Below, piece by piece: positions 18,423-28,108 of a DNA stretch of 64,000 nt. The DNA is from Ruegeria pomeroyi. Lineage in GTDB: Bacteria; Pseudomonadota; Alphaproteobacteria; Rhodobacterales; Rhodobacteraceae. The stretch spans positions 1,550,001 through 1,614,000 of the forward strand of contig NZ_JAGQAG010000001.1 of the NCBI RefSeq assembly GCF_021405525.1, read 5' to 3'. Position 1 is the first letter of the stretch. Every line of letters begins with the position of its first letter. Position numbers and translations under genes: made by a program. The notes under the pieces were generated by a model. It had not been told where the DNA came from and ran no database searches. It worked only from the letters and a program-made list of their open reading frames with translations.

Positions 18423-18600
18423 CGGGGGTCCTCCTGTCGCTGACGTCTGTTCTGGACTGCCGCCAGAATGGGGTCCGAATTCCGCCGAATTTTCGACATG
18501 ATTAAGGCCAAATCCGAGAACCGTTGCCAGCACCGGAACAGTCATGCCTCAGCTGCGGGATTCCCCCAAGCCCGAGAACGTGGGGTAAGGTCCTGTTAAC

Positions 18601-18637
18601 CAAGAGAAAGCCCGCGCGGCGGGGCCGGGCGGGCTTT
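18601..18637 (-). terminator. Intrinsic terminator downstream of cvpA
   Basis: The arms AAAGCCCG/CGGGCTTT flank a GC-rich loop. On the minus strand they are followed by CTCTTG within a pyrimidine-rich tail. It lies 27 bases after the cvpA stop. Confidence 0.7.
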
Positions 18638-18664
18638 CGAATGCGATTCGTGGCGGCCGCGCGG

Positions 18665-19219
18665 TTACTGGGCGCAGGTGCCGACCAGCCCTTCGTATTG
18701 CTGGGTGACCCAGCCCAGCGCGGCCTCGGGGTTCTGTTGTTCGATCTTGCCGGTCATGCGGGCAAAGACCTGGGCCGAGCGGCTTTCATCGACGATGGTG
18801 AAATTCTGCCCGGTCATCACCGTATCGTAGACAAAGAAGGCAATCGCCACCAGCAGCACACCGCGCGCCACGCCAAAGATGAAGCCCAGCCCCTGGTCCA
18901 GCCCGCCCAGGGCCGAGCGCTGTACCAGCGAAGAGAACAGCGGCGTGAAGAAGCTGACCACCACCAGAGCCAGCGCGAATACGGCGGCAAAGGCGGCAAT
19001 CACCGACAATTCGCAACTGTCGGTCAGAAACTCGCCCACCACCGGCAATTCGCGGATAAGCGGCATCGCCTTGGGCGCAAAGAGAAAGGCAAGCACCGCC
19101 GCCGCGATCCAACCCGCGATGGCCATGGCCTCGCGCACGAAGCCGCGCGCATAGGCCAACAGTGCCGAAAGCACGATGATCAGGGCAACGACCCCGTCGA
19201 TGATGGTGAAACCTTCCAT
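18665..19219 (-). CDS. cvpA: CvpA family membrane protein
   Basis: This 184-residue inner-membrane protein has four predicted membrane segments (starting IIDGVVALIIVLSALLAYARGF). The family block ARGFVREAMAIAGWIAA and GLDQGLGFIFGVARG are present. CvpA was named for colicin V production and is linked to envelope stress; its molecular function is unsettled. The ATG at 19219 gives the conserved MEGFTIID start, and the longer upstream frame overlaps radA. It follows radA by 41 bases on the same strand. Confidence 0.92.
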   Translation of the reverse strand: MEGFTIIDGVVALIIVLSALLAYARGFVREAMAIAGWIAAAVLAFLFAPKAMPLIRELPVVGEFLTDSCELSVIAAFAAVFALALVVVSFFTPLFSSLVQRSALGGLDQGLGFIFGVARGVLLVAIAFFVYDTVMTGQNFTIVDESRSAQVFARMTGKIEQQNPEAALGWVTQQYEGLVGTCAQ

Positions 19220-19260
19220 GGCCCTCGCCTGTCCGTTCCTTGCTGCCCCTTTGGGGCGTG

Positions 19261-20622
19261 TTAACCGGCTCCGAAGAACTCGCCGACAAAGCCGACCAGA
19301 TCGGTGGGGCGGGTCATTGCCAGCCCCTCGAGGGTGCCGGTCTTGCCGCCCGCCGGAGCGATGGCTGAGGTGAAACCAAGTTTTTGCGCTTCTTTCAACC
19401 TGTTTTCCGTCTGGCTTGCGGGTCGAAGCGCGCCCGAGAGGGAAATTTCGCCGAAAATCACCGTATCGGCGGGCAGGGCCCGGTCTTCGCGCGCGCTGAG
19501 AAGCGCGGCGGCCACCGCCAGATCGGCGGCGGGTTCCGAGATTTTCAGACCACCCGCCACGTTCAGATAGACGTCGAGCCCGGCAAAGGGGATGCCGCAA
19601 CGCGCCTCGAGCACGGCGAGGATCATCGCCAGCCGCCCGCCATCCCAGCCCACCACGGTGCGGCGCGGCTGGCTGTGGGGCGAGGGGGCGACAAGGGCCT
19701 GCAATTCGACCAGCACGGGGCGGGTGCCCTCGATCCCGGCAAAGACCACCGAGCCGGGGCTGGGGGCGCCGCGTTCGCTGAGGAACAGGGCCGATGGGTT
19801 GGTAACCTCAGAGAGCCCCGCGCCGGTCATCTCGAAGACGCCGATCTCGTCCGCTGCGCCAAAGCGGTTCTTGACGCTGCGCAGGATGCGGAACTGATGG
19901 CCGCGCTCGCCCTCGAAGTAGAGTACCGTGTCGACCATGTGCTCGACCACGCGCGGGCCGGCGATCTGGCCCTCCTTGGTGACATGGCCCACCATGATCA
20001 CCGAAATGCCTGTGCGCTTGGCAAAGGTTGTCAGCTCATGGGCCGAGGCGCGCACCTGGCTGACGCTGCCCGGCGCGCTGTCTACATTGTCGGCCCACAT
20101 GGTCTGGATCGAATCGATGATCACCAGTCCGGGTTTCTCGGCCTCGAGCGTGGTGAGGATGTCGCGCAGGTTGGTCTCGGCGGCCAGTTGCACCGGCGCA
20201 TCCGCCAACCCCAGCCGACGGGCGCGCATGCGCACCTGCGCGCTGGCCTCTTCGCCCGAGACATAGAGGGTTTTCAGACCCTTGCGGGCAAAAGCGGCTA
20301 CCGCCTGCAATAAAAGCGTGGATTTGCCGATACCCGGATCGCCGCCCACCAGAATCGCCGAGGCGGGCACCAGACCGCCGCCCAGCACCCGGTCCAGCTC
20401 GTCTATCCCCGACAGCGCGCGGGGCGGCGGGGTCTCTTCTGAGGCGAGATCGGTGAGGGCGACGGCCCGGCCCCGCCTGGCGCCGAGCGATGTCTTGGCC
20501 GGACCCACCGACAGGCCCGCATCCTGGGAGATGGTGTTCCATTCGCCGCAGCCTTCGCAGCGGCCCGACCATTTGGTGAAGGACGCTCCGCAGGCGGAGC
20601 AGGAGAAAGAGGGTTTTGCCAT
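19261..20622 (-). CDS. radA: DNA repair protein RadA
   Basis: This 453-residue RecA-like protein promotes branch migration in recombination. It has an N-terminal C4 zinc finger (CSACGASFTKWSGRCEGCGEW), Walker A GGDPGIGKSTLL near residue 100, the RadA motif KNRFG near 250, and a C-terminal Lon-protease-like domain (from about 280). It is full length. The start matches the conserved MAKPSFSCSACG. It appears to be cotranscribed with cvpA. Confidence 0.97.
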   Translation of the reverse strand: MAKPSFSCSACGASFTKWSGRCEGCGEWNTISQDAGLSVGPAKTSLGARRGRAVALTDLASEETPPPRALSGIDELDRVLGGGLVPASAILVGGDPGIGKSTLLLQAVAAFARKGLKTLYVSGEEASAQVRMRARRLGLADAPVQLAAETNLRDILTTLEAEKPGLVIIDSIQTMWADNVDSAPGSVSQVRASAHELTTFAKRTGISVIMVGHVTKEGQIAGPRVVEHMVDTVLYFEGERGHQFRILRSVKNRFGAADEIGVFEMTGAGLSEVTNPSALFLSERGAPSPGSVVFAGIEGTRPVLVELQALVAPSPHSQPRRTVVGWDGGRLAMILAVLEARCGIPFAGLDVYLNVAGGLKISEPAADLAVAAALLSAREDRALPADTVIFGEISLSGALRPASQTENRLKEAQKLGFTSAIAPAGGKTGTLEGLAMTRPTDLVGFVGEFFGAG

Positions 20623-20791
20623 ACGCGCTTAGTGCCCTGTCTTTGGCGACACCTCAAGAGCGGAGCGCTCCCGCCCCCCTCGGGCGCCCCTGGCGGGACG
20701 CCCGCGGGCGTTGGGCCGGGCGCCGCTGTCGCGGCGGTTTCTTGCGAGGCTCTGCCTCGCGCTCCGGGATATTTGGGGCAAGAGGAAGGGG
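20623..20791 (+). repeat. GC-rich spacer with an antisense composite GGAGTATTT-like element
   Basis: The 169-base gap between radA and the pqiA-like gene holds several GC-rich inverted repeats (GCGGAGCGCTCC, CGCCGCTGTCGCGGCGG, GCGAGGCTCTGCCTCGC). On the plus strand these are followed by CTCCGGGATATTTGGGGCAAGAGGAAG, split here as CTCCGGGATATTT and GGGGCAAGAGGAAG. This is a divergent member of the family, oriented against both flanking minus-strand genes. Confidence 0.5.
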
Positions 20792-21235
20792 TTATGGTGT
20801 TTGTTTTTGCTGGCGTTCGGTCAGCAGGCCCAGCGTGATGGACGCGAGGATGCAGCCGGTGAAGAGATAGAGGCCCCAGGCGACCTCGATGGTGGCATAG
20901 GAGATGCCCTTGGCCAGGGTGATGTAGAGCGCGATCAGGAAGATATCGGCCATGGCGAGCTTGCCCAGCACGTGCAGCGCGGGCTGTGCCCGGGGATCGA
21001 GCAGATCCCACTGGATCAGGGCGGTGCCGATGGTCTTGATATACGGGGCGAAGAGCGCGAATGCGGTGACGATCAGCGCCAGCGCCACGTCCGAGACCCA
21101 GAGGCTTTGCAGCCCGGTGATCACGCTGATCTCGGAAAGGCCGAAGATCGGCAGCAGCCCCGCGCGCATCAGCGGCGCGAACCAGGCGATGGGATAGAGG
21201 ATCAGCAGCGAGAGGGTGGCGAGGCGGAGGGTCAT
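20792..21235 (-). CDS. Single-domain PqiA-like (paraquat-inducible protein A) membrane protein
   Basis: This 147-residue protein has four membrane segments and the PqiA arrangement: an N-terminal TM, MRAGLLPIFGLSEISVITGLQSLW, ALIVTAFALFAPYIKTIG, then a C-terminal pair (LGKLAMADIFLIALYI, WGLYLFTGCILASI). It is one PqiA module rather than the two of the enteric protein. PqiA partners with MCE-domain PqiB in lipid transport; no MCE gene is adjacent, although mlaF-mlaE lie 0.6 kb away. The exact role is not known. Confidence 0.8.
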   Translation of the reverse strand: MTLRLATLSLLILYPIAWFAPLMRAGLLPIFGLSEISVITGLQSLWVSDVALALIVTAFALFAPYIKTIGTALIQWDLLDPRAQPALHVLGKLAMADIFLIALYITLAKGISYATIEVAWGLYLFTGCILASITLGLLTERQQKQTP

Positions 21236-21344
21236 CGGAATGTCTCGTTGTTTGCGACGACCGACCTAATCAGCCATCCACATGGCCACAAGCCTTGAGC
21301 GGTGTGAAACCTGCTATCATGAACGGGGAAAAGGGGAGGTGGTC

Positions 21345-21788
21345 ATGTCAGATTTTGTTTCGTTCCGGTCTGTTGTCGACCCGTCGGATTGCGATTTTCT
21401 GGGTCACATGAATGTGTCGCGCTATTTCGCGGCCTGTTCCGATGCCGTGTTCGCGGTGCAATCAGAAATGGGCATGACCGCCGAGGACATGCGAAGCGGA
21501 CGGCGTCTGTCCTTTGCGGTGGTGCATGCGGACAGCAGCTTTTTGTCTGAACTGGCGGCTGGTGACGCGATCTACATGCAGACCAGCGTGGTCGAATGCG
21601 GTGGCAAGTCGGTGACCTTTCGCCACCGCTTGTTTCGGGCGGGGGATGGCAAGGAGGCCTTTCAGAGCGTTTTCAAATGCGTGCTGCTCAACCTCGACAC
21701 CCGGCGGGCAGAGATGCTGCCCGATGAGATACGGATCAAGGCGCAGGAATGGGTCGAGGAGGGATGTACCGGGATGCCCGGAGCCTAG
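21345..21788 (+). CDS. 4-hydroxybenzoyl-CoA thioesterase-like (hotdog) protein
   Basis: The 147-residue hotdog-fold protein has the acyl-CoA thioesterase motif DPSDCDFLGHMNVSRYFAAC near the N-terminus, with the active-site Asp (D of DCDFLGH) before the long helix. It also has ADSSFLSELAAGDAIYMQTSV and a C-terminal VLLNLDTRRAEMLPDE. The substrate is unknown. GGGGAGGT precedes the ATG at 21345. It is the only plus-strand gene in this neighbourhood, lying between minus-strand blocks. Confidence 0.85.
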   Translation: MSDFVSFRSVVDPSDCDFLGHMNVSRYFAACSDAVFAVQSEMGMTAEDMRSGRRLSFAVVHADSSFLSELAAGDAIYMQTSVVECGGKSVTFRHRLFRAGDGKEAFQSVFKCVLLNLDTRRAEMLPDEIRIKAQEWVEEGCTGMPGA

Positions 21789-21825
21789 CAGCGCGCACCG
21801 AAACACTTGCCGCGGGGCGCTCGGC

Positions 21826-22575
21826 TCAGCGCACCGCTTCGATCGGTCCTTCCGCTCTGCCATGAATGAACTGGTCCAGGTAAGGGTCGCCGCTGTCGTC
21901 CATTTGCGCCACCGGGCCTGTCCACTGGATTACGCCACCATGCAGCATCGCCACGTTGTCGGCAATCGCGCGCACGCTGGTCATGTCATGGGTGATGGTC
22001 ATCGCGGTGGCGCCCATCTCGGTCACGATCTCTCGGATCAGCTCGTTGATCACGCCGGCCATGATCGGGTCGAGGCCCGTGGTGGGCTCGTCAAAGAAGA
22101 TGATCTCGGGTTCGGCGGCGATGGCGCGCGCAAGGCCCACACGTTTCTGCATGCCGCCGGAGAGTTCCGCCGGAAAGCGGTCGGCCACGTCAGGTTTCAG
22201 CCCTACACGGCGCAGTTTCTCGATGGCGATTTCGCGGGCTTCGGCCTGGGGACGCTTCAGCGAGCCGCGCAGCAGGCGAAAGGCGACGTTCTGCCAGACC
22301 GGCAGCGAGTCGAACAGCGCGCCGCCCTGGAACAGCATCCCGAACCGGGCCAGGAACGCATCGCGGTCGCTGGTATCGGCAGCATCCTTGCCATCGACAT
22401 AGATCTTGCCGCTGTCGGGCTTGATCAGCCCCAGCACGCATTTCAGCGCCACCGACTTGCCAGTGCCCGAGCCGCCGATGATCACCATCGAGGTGCCGCG
22501 CGGCACCTCAAGGTTCATCCCCTGCAGCACACGGTTGGGGCCAAAGGCCTTGTGGACATTCTCCATCCGGATCAT
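21826..22575 (-). CDS. MlaF-like ABC transporter ATPase (lipid transport)
   Basis: This 249-residue ATPase has Walker A GGSGTGKSVALK, the MlaF-type Q-loop MLFQGGALFDSLPVWQNVAF, signature LSGGMQKRVGLARAI, and Walker B IIFFDEPTTGLDP. This subgroup powers phospholipid or toluene-tolerance (Mla/Ttg2) transport between the envelope membranes. Its start overlaps the permease gene by four bases. The usual MCE-domain subunit MlaD is not nearby. Confidence 0.92.
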   Translation of the reverse strand: MIRMENVHKAFGPNRVLQGMNLEVPRGTSMVIIGGSGTGKSVALKCVLGLIKPDSGKIYVDGKDAADTSDRDAFLARFGMLFQGGALFDSLPVWQNVAFRLLRGSLKRPQAEAREIAIEKLRRVGLKPDVADRFPAELSGGMQKRVGLARAIAAEPEIIFFDEPTTGLDPIMAGVINELIREIVTEMGATAMTITHDMTSVRAIADNVAMLHGGVIQWTGPVAQMDDSGDPYLDQFIHGRAEGPIEAVR

Positions 22576-23354
22576 ATCGAGAAGAACACCCCCGTGAGAA
22601 CAAAGTTGGCCGCCAGGATCAGCACAGCGGCCGCCTCGACCGAGCCCTTGGTGGCGCGACCCACGCCCTGGGCGCCGCGGCCGGAGTTCATGCCGTAATA
22701 GCAGCCCATGACCGCCGCGATGACGCCGAACACCGCCCCCTTCACCAGCGACGAAACCACGTCGCGGGTTTCCAGGAAATCGACGGTGTTTTGCAGATAG
22801 GCGGCGGCGTTGAAGCCGAGGTTCTGCACCGCCACCGTATAGCCGCCCATAATGCCGATGATATCGCCGATACCCACCAGCAGCGGGACCGTGATCAGCG
22901 CCGCCAGCACCCGCGGCGCGGTCAGGTATTTCATCGGATGGGTCGAGAGTGTCACCAGCGCGTCGATCTGCTCGGTCACCTTCATCGTGGCGATCTCGGC
23001 CGCGATCGAGGAGGTGACGCGCGCCGCGATCATCAGCCCCACCAGCACCGGACCCAATTCGCGTACCATGCCGATGGCGACGATCTGCGGCACCACGGCC
23101 TCGGCGTTGAAACGGGCGCCTCCGGCATAGATCTGCAGGGCCAGCGCGCCGCCGGTAAAGATGGCGGTCAGGCCCACCACCGGCAGCGACAGCCAGCCGA
23201 TATTCAGCAGCGCAACCGCCAGTTCACGCGGGTAGTAAGGCGGGCGCAGGATATGACTGACTGCGTCGAGCGCAAACAGCGTTACCCGGCCAAAGCTGGC
23301 CAGAACAGACAGGACCAGCCGGCCCAGCCGAGCCAGGAGTGCAAGCGGGCTCAT
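22572..23354 (-). CDS. MlaE-like ABC transporter permease
   Basis: This 260-residue inner-membrane permease of the MlaE/DUF140 family has conserved [49 protein letters not shown], and [20 protein letters not shown]. It pairs with the downstream ATPase to move phospholipids. It overlaps both neighbours, alr upstream and the ATPase downstream, by four bases each, so alr-mlaE-mlaF form one coupled transcript. Confidence 0.93.
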   Translation of the reverse strand: MSPLALLARLGRLVLSVLASFGRVTLFALDAVSHILRPPYYPRELAVALLNIGWLSLPVVGLTAIFTGGALALQIYAGGARFNAEAVVPQIVAIGMVRELGPVLVGLMIAARVTSSIAAEIATMKVTEQIDALVTLSTHPMKYLTAPRVLAALITVPLLVGIGDIIGIMGGYTVAVQNLGFNAAAYLQNTVDFLETRDVVSSLVKGAVFGVIAAVMGCYYGMNSGRGAQGVGRATKGSVEAAAVLILAANFVLTGVFFSI

Positions 23355-24472
23355 TCCGCGATGCTCTGCGGCAACAGGTCGGGGCGGCGCTGCAACTTGT
23401 CACGGATCGATTCGACGGCACGGTCGGCGCTGGCCGAGCGGCTGACATAGCTGCGGCGATAGCGTCGGCCCATCGAAGTCAGGATCTCATAGCCGATGGT
23501 GCCTGCGGCCTCGGCCAGATCATCAACGGTCTGAAGCCGGTTGAGCAGTTGCAGGCTGGCGGGTTCATGATCCAGACCGCTGACATCGACAGTGATCAGA
23601 TCCATCGAGATCCGGCCCACCACCGGGCAGGCGACCTTGCCAGCATAGAGCGAGATGCCACGTCCCATCGCGCGGTGCAGCCCGTCCGCATAGCCCGCCG
23701 CCACCGTGGCGATACGGCTGGCGCGCGGGGCGGTCCAGCTGTTGCCATAGCCCACCGTTTCGCCCTGAGCCACGTCGCGCACCTGGATCACCGGCAGGTC
23801 GAGGGTGACGACCGCCTTGGCCTCGTCGAACGGCTCGCCCCCATAGAGGCCGACGCCGGGGCGGCAGAGGTCAAAGTGATAATCCGTCCCGAGCAGGATA
23901 CCACCCGTGGCCGCCAGTGAGCGCGGAACTTTAATTCCGTCCGTCATCTCTTTGAAAACGCGCAATTGCTTGCGGTTCATATCATGGTCTGGTTCGTCGG
24001 CGCAGGCCAGGTGCGACATGATCAGAACCGGGTTCTGGCGCAGCGCGATCTCGCGCAGCTGAGCCCAGTCTTCGGGTTCCAGCCCCAGACGGTTCATTCC
24101 GGTGTCAAGCTGGACGCCAAAGCGGTGGCCCGGCAACTGCTCCACATGGCGGAGCATCTGATCGACCGAGTTGATCATCGGGGTCAGCCGGTTGGCGCGC
24201 AGGATGCCCGCGTCGCCCTCCATATGGCCCGAGAAGACACCGATCATCGGTTCGGGACCGACCGCCTTGCGCACCGCGGCGCCTTCCTCGGCGGCGGCGA
24301 CAAAGAACTTGCGGGCCCCGGCACGGGCCAGGCGGGCGGCGACACGGCCAGATCCAAGGCCATAGCCATCGGCCTTGACCACGGCAGCGGTCTCGGTGGC
24401 GGTGCGGGCATCCAGCGCCCGCCAGTTGTCGGCAAGCGCGTCGAGGTCGATGGTCAGATGTGCGGTACTCAT
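23351..24472 (-). CDS. alr: Alanine racemase
   Basis: This 373-residue PLP enzyme converts L-alanine to D-alanine for peptidoglycan. The PLP lysine is in [10 protein letters not shown] near residue 33, and the second catalytic base is the tyrosine of VGYGNSW near 260. MSHLACAD and [18 protein letters not shown] are also family motifs. Translational coupling to the lipid-transport permease is unusual functionally but consistent with envelope biogenesis. Confidence 0.96.
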   Translation of the reverse strand: MSTAHLTIDLDALADNWRALDARTATETAAVVKADGYGLGSGRVAARLARAGARKFFVAAAEEGAAVRKAVGPEPMIGVFSGHMEGDAGILRANRLTPMINSVDQMLRHVEQLPGHRFGVQLDTGMNRLGLEPEDWAQLREIALRQNPVLIMSHLACADEPDHDMNRKQLRVFKEMTDGIKVPRSLAATGGILLGTDYHFDLCRPGVGLYGGEPFDEAKAVVTLDLPVIQVRDVAQGETVGYGNSWTAPRASRIATVAAGYADGLHRAMGRGISLYAGKVACPVVGRISMDLITVDVSGLDHEPASLQLLNRLQTVDDLAEAAGTIGYEILTSMGRRYRRSYVSRSASADRAVESIRDKLQRRPDLLPQSIAE

Positions 24473-24502
24473 GCCCCGTTCATGCCATGGGGGACGCGGG
24501 GG

Positions 24503-25456
24503 TCAAGGGGAATTGGCGGTTGCGCACGCGGGTTTGTGGGCGTCATAGGCGGCTTCAAGCTCGGATCTGAGGAAATCGCCAAAAACCAGCGGCGGAAATT
24601 TCGGCGCGCCGGTTCCCGGAAGCGGTTCAATCACCGTATTCACATGCGGATCGTAGAAGAACGGGCAACTGAACCGTTCGTGTCCCGAACGGTTGATCAC
24701 CCGGTGCGGGGTTGATTTGAGCCGTCCGTTCGACATCCGGTGCAGCATGTCACCCACATTGACCACCAGCGCGCCAGGGCGATGGGGCACGTCGACCCAC
24801 TGGCCCGCCGGGGTGCGCACCTGAAGCCCGCCGACACTGTCCTGCGCCAGCAGGGTGAGGCAGCCGAAATCGGTATGAGGAGCAGAGCCGTAGAGGTCGT
24901 CCGGGCTGGCCGGGGGCTGCGGTGGGTAATGCAGCAGGCGCAGCCAGACGGTCGGGCGGTCAAAGGCCGACAGAATGGACAGGTCAGTGACACCAGCAGC
25001 CGCGAGCGCGATGGTCGTCAAACGGCGACCAAGCGCGCTCATCGCTGCGCTGTAGCGTTCCAGGACATCGCGGAACCCGTCCAGGTCCGGCCAGCGGTTC
25101 GGCCCCGACAGATACTCCTCCGGGATCGCCAACGGGTCCTCTCGCATCATCATGAAACTGGCCGACTGGTTCGGCTTGGTCACGGTGGCAAGGGTCGAGT
25201 TCACGTCGGTCGAACTGTTGATCGGGATATAGCCGCGATGGCTGCGGTCGACCGCGATGGCCATCTTCTGCTCAAGCGGCAAGGCATGAAACCGGCGCGC
25301 GGCCTCGAACAGCGCTTCGGTCAGGGCGGGGTCGATGCCGTGACCGGTGATATACCCGAAACCTGTGGTGCCATAAGCCGCAAGGAAATCCGCGGCGCTC
25401 TCTGTGTCGGGACGATCACCCAGATGGATGACGGGAATCTCGGTGAATTCGGTCAT
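24503..25456 (-). CDS. Isopenicillin N synthase-family 2-oxoglutarate/Fe(II) oxygenase
   Basis: This 317-residue protein has the DIOX_N segment (IPVIHLGD ... GFGYITGHGI) and a jelly-roll core with the iron-binding HTD (SAPHTDFGCLTLLAQD, near residue 195) and distal His in STPHRVINRSG. The RxS-type co-substrate motif RFSCPFFYDP follows. Substrates vary widely in this family and cannot be predicted. GAAGGAC precedes the ATG at 25456; a longer frame to 25588 is not supported. It lies between alr and dnaB on the same strand. Confidence 0.9.
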   Translation of the reverse strand: MTEFTEIPVIHLGDRPDTESAADFLAAYGTTGFGYITGHGIDPALTEALFEAARRFHALPLEQKMAIAVDRSHRGYIPINSSTDVNSTLATVTKPNQSASFMMMREDPLAIPEEYLSGPNRWPDLDGFRDVLERYSAAMSALGRRLTTIALAAAGVTDLSILSAFDRPTVWLRLLHYPPQPPASPDDLYGSAPHTDFGCLTLLAQDSVGGLQVRTPAGQWVDVPHRPGALVVNVGDMLHRMSNGRLKSTPHRVINRSGHERFSCPFFYDPHVNTVIEPLPGTGAPKFPPLVFGDFLRSELEAAYDAHKPACATANSP

Positions 25457-25666
25457 GTCCTTCTCGCGTTGCGGGACCGGGAAACAGCTGGGTCGCAGGT
25501 TCTGTCCGTTTCGATTTGTCGACTTGCCGTCTCTCTCGCGGCGCACACCATGGATCGGGCCGGGAAAGACGTTTGGCTGGTGCGCCACAAACCCTTGGTT
25601 TTGCGTCTATTCTTCAGGCATTTGCTGGTGGCGCGGCAGGGGGTCCCGATACCCGTAGACGCGCCC

Positions 25667-27157
25667 TCAGTATTCCGCGATTTCGCCGCCCTGCTGCCAG
25701 GGCTTCACGAGATTTCCAAAGCGGGTGAACTGCGCCTCGAAGCTCAGTTCGACCGTGCCGATGGGGCCGTGACGCTGTTTGCCCACGATCACCTCGGCCT
25801 TGCCGTGCAACCGTTCCATCGCGGTTTTCCACTCTTCCATCCGGTCCAGCTCGTGATCGCCCGGCTTTTCGCGTTCCTTGTAATATTCCTCGCGGAACAC
25901 GAACATCACCACGTCGGCATCCTGCTCGATCGAGCCCGATTCCCGCAGGTCGCTCAGTTGCGGCCGCTTGTCGTCGCGGTTCTCTACCTGGCGGGACAGC
26001 TGGGACAGCGCGATGACCGGAATGTTCAGTTCCTTGGCGATGGCCTTCATCCCCATCGAGATCTCGGCGATCTCGTTCACCCGGTTGTCAGCCATCCCCC
26101 GGCACAGCTGGAGATAGTCGATCACCAACAGGTCCAGCCCATGGGTCCGCTTCAGCCGCCGCGCGCGTGCGGCCAGCTGGCTAATCGGCAGGGCGGGCGT
26201 GTCGTCGATGAACAGCGGACAGGCCTCCAGATCCTTGGCGGCGTTGACGAAGCGTCGGAACTCGTCCTCGGTCATGTCGCCCTGGCGGATCTTGTGGCTG
26301 GAGATTTCCGAAGCCTCGGCCAGAACCCGGCCCGCCAGCTGCTCGGCGCTCATTTCCAGGCTGAAGAAGCCCACCACGCCGCCATCCACCGCGCCCTCGG
26401 TGCCGTCATGGCGCTGGCCACGCTTATAGGCCTTGGCCACGTTGAACGCGATGTTGGTCGCCAGCGAGGTTTTCCCCATCGACGGACGCCCGGCCAGGAT
26501 GATCAGGTCGGAGGGGTGCAACCCGCCCAGCTGCTTGTCCAGATCGACCAGCCCGGTCGAGATGCCAGCCATGCCGCCGCCGCGCTGATAGGCCTGGTTG
26601 GTGACATTAACTGCCTCGGTTACCGCCTTGAGGAAGCTCTTGAATCCGCTGTCGGTCTGGCCCTGTTCGGACAGCTTGTAGAGCTTCTGTTCGGCCTCGA
26701 CGATCTGCTCCTTGGGCTCGCTGGCCACATCGACGCGCGCCGCCTTGTCCGAGATGTCGCGGCCCAGCCGGATCAACTCGCGCCGGATCGCCAGATCATA
26801 GATCATCTGCGCATAGTCGCGCACGGCAAAGGCGCTGATCGAGGCACCGGCGAGATTGACCAGATAGGCGGCCCCGCCCAGTTCCGCCAGCCCTGCATCC
26901 TCGGCCATGAAGGATTTCAGCGTCACCGGCGAGGCCAGAGCGTTCTTGGCAATCCGCGCGGCGGCCACCTCCCAGATGCGAGCATGCACCGGGTCATAGA
27001 AATGTTCGGGTCCGATGATTTGGGCGACCCGGTCATAAAGGTCGTTATTGGTCAGTATGGCGCCCAAGAGCTGCTGTTCGGCCTCGACCGAATGCGGCAT
27101 GGTGTCCGGGTTTTGGACTTCGGCAGTTGCCTGTCCGATTGTGGTGATCTCGTTCAT
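25667..27157 (-). CDS. dnaB: Replicative DNA helicase DnaB
   Basis: This 496-residue hexameric helicase opens the replication fork. It has an N-terminal DnaB domain (PHSVEAEQQLLGAIL ... EHFYDPVHARIWE) and a RecA-like core with Walker A AGRPSMGKTSLATNIA near residue 235. Walker B-type LLVIDYLQL and the family motifs LSQLSRQVENRDDKRP and LRESGSIEQDADVV are also present. No intein interrupts it. The ATG at 27157 gives the usual short leader; the longer frame is rejected. Confidence 0.97.
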   Translation of the reverse strand: MNEITTIGQATAEVQNPDTMPHSVEAEQQLLGAILTNNDLYDRVAQIIGPEHFYDPVHARIWEVAAARIAKNALASPVTLKSFMAEDAGLAELGGAAYLVNLAGASISAFAVRDYAQMIYDLAIRRELIRLGRDISDKAARVDVASEPKEQIVEAEQKLYKLSEQGQTDSGFKSFLKAVTEAVNVTNQAYQRGGGMAGISTGLVDLDKQLGGLHPSDLIILAGRPSMGKTSLATNIAFNVAKAYKRGQRHDGTEGAVDGGVVGFFSLEMSAEQLAGRVLAEASEISSHKIRQGDMTEDEFRRFVNAAKDLEACPLFIDDTPALPISQLAARARRLKRTHGLDLLVIDYLQLCRGMADNRVNEIAEISMGMKAIAKELNIPVIALSQLSRQVENRDDKRPQLSDLRESGSIEQDADVVMFVFREEYYKEREKPGDHELDRMEEWKTAMERLHGKAEVIVGKQRHGPIGTVELSFEAQFTRFGNLVKPWQQGGEIAEY

Positions 27158-27353
27158 GTCTGCTCTACCGCCTCTTGGGTCAGAGGTCATAGCCGAGCGT
27201 CGCGAGTCGGCCAAGTTGTATGTTTTCTGGGGATATGCTGTGCATATCTCCGCACCCCCCGTATCTTGAAGGAGCGGCGGGGGGTACGTCAATATCTGGT
27301 GGAGCGGCAGCGCCTTTCAGCCAAGAGACGCCCGGGTGCCGTCGCGTCGGGTG

Positions 27354-28031
27354 TCAGCGTTTGTTGGCGGCCTGCCAGGCGCGCGGATCCTTGAGAAAGG
27401 CCTCGACCCCGCTCAGCGTGACCTCGTCAAAGGCCCCTTGTGCGCGGGCCTCGGCCAGCACATCCCACCATGTGCAAAGGTAATGCAGCGCAACCCCGTG
27501 ATCGCCCAGCGTCTTTTCCGTCTCGGGGAAGATGTCGTAGTAAAAGATCACCGCCGTATGGCCGCAGCTTGCGCCCGTCTCGCGGATCGCATCGACAAAA
27601 GAGAGTTTCGAGCCGCCATCGGTGGTCAGATCCTCGACCAGCAGAACCCGCTGGCCCTCGCTCATCGCGCCCTCGATGCGGGCGTTGCGGCCATAACCTT
27701 TCGGTTTCTTCCTCACATAGGTCATCGGCAGCGCCATCCGCTCGGCCACCAGCGCGGCAAAGGGGATGCCCGCCGTCTCGCCGCCAGCGATATTGTCGAA
27801 GGCCTCAAACCCTGCGTTCCGCATCACGGTGACAGTCAGGAAATCCATCAGGGTAGAGCGGATACGCGGAAACGAGATCAGCTTGCGGCAGTCGATATAG
27901 CTGGGCGAGGGCAGGCCCGAGGCCAGGATATAAGGTTCTTCGGTGTTGAAATTCACCGCGCCGATTTCCAGCAGCATGCGGGCAGTCAGACGGGCGATTT
28001 CTTCGCGGGTCGGGTAGGCAGCAGGGATCAT
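27354..28031 (-). CDS. pyrE: Orotate phosphoribosyltransferase
   Basis: This 225-residue enzyme makes OMP from orotate and PRPP. It has the PRPP loop [14 protein letters not shown] near residue 125, the [17 protein letters not shown] flexible loop, and [13 protein letters not shown]. The ATG at 28031 is used with GGAACC upstream; the frame upstream of it runs through the tandem hairpins. It follows pyrC by 77 bases on the same strand, so the two form a pyrimidine-synthesis unit. Confidence 0.96.
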   Translation of the reverse strand: MIPAAYPTREEIARLTARMLLEIGAVNFNTEEPYILASGLPSPSYIDCRKLISFPRIRSTLMDFLTVTVMRNAGFEAFDNIAGGETAGIPFAALVAERMALPMTYVRKKPKGYGRNARIEGAMSEGQRVLLVEDLTTDGGSKLSFVDAIRETGASCGHTAVIFYYDIFPETEKTLGDHGVALHYLCTWWDVLAEARAQGAFDEVTLSGVEAFLKDPRAWQAANKR

Positions 28032-28059
28032 GGTCAGGTTCCGTTTTTCATGGGCGGGA

Positions 28060-28108
28060 CCAGAATTTTGTGGAAAATTCTGGGGCAAATTCTTCGTTGA
28101 AGAATTTG
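28060..28108. repeat. Tandem pair of perfect hairpins between pyrC and pyrE (copy 2)
   Basis: On the plus strand the first hairpin has arms CCAGAATTTT/AAAATTCTGG with a 4-base loop (28060-28083). The second has arms CAAATTCTTC/GAAGAATTTG with a 3-base loop (28086-28108) and abuts the pyrC stop codon. The same layout is seen at 8243, 44733 and 60128. Confidence 0.87.

Noticed and set aside
20623-20791. Possible RNA gene or CRISPR-like repeat
   Set aside because: The inverted repeats differ from each other and have no regular spacing; it fits a GC-rich intergenic repeat.
24740-27394. 884-codon open frame on the plus strand
   Set aside because: It is antisense to dnaB and the 2-oxoglutarate oxygenase, with no recognisable motif; long antisense frames are expected in GC-rich DNA.
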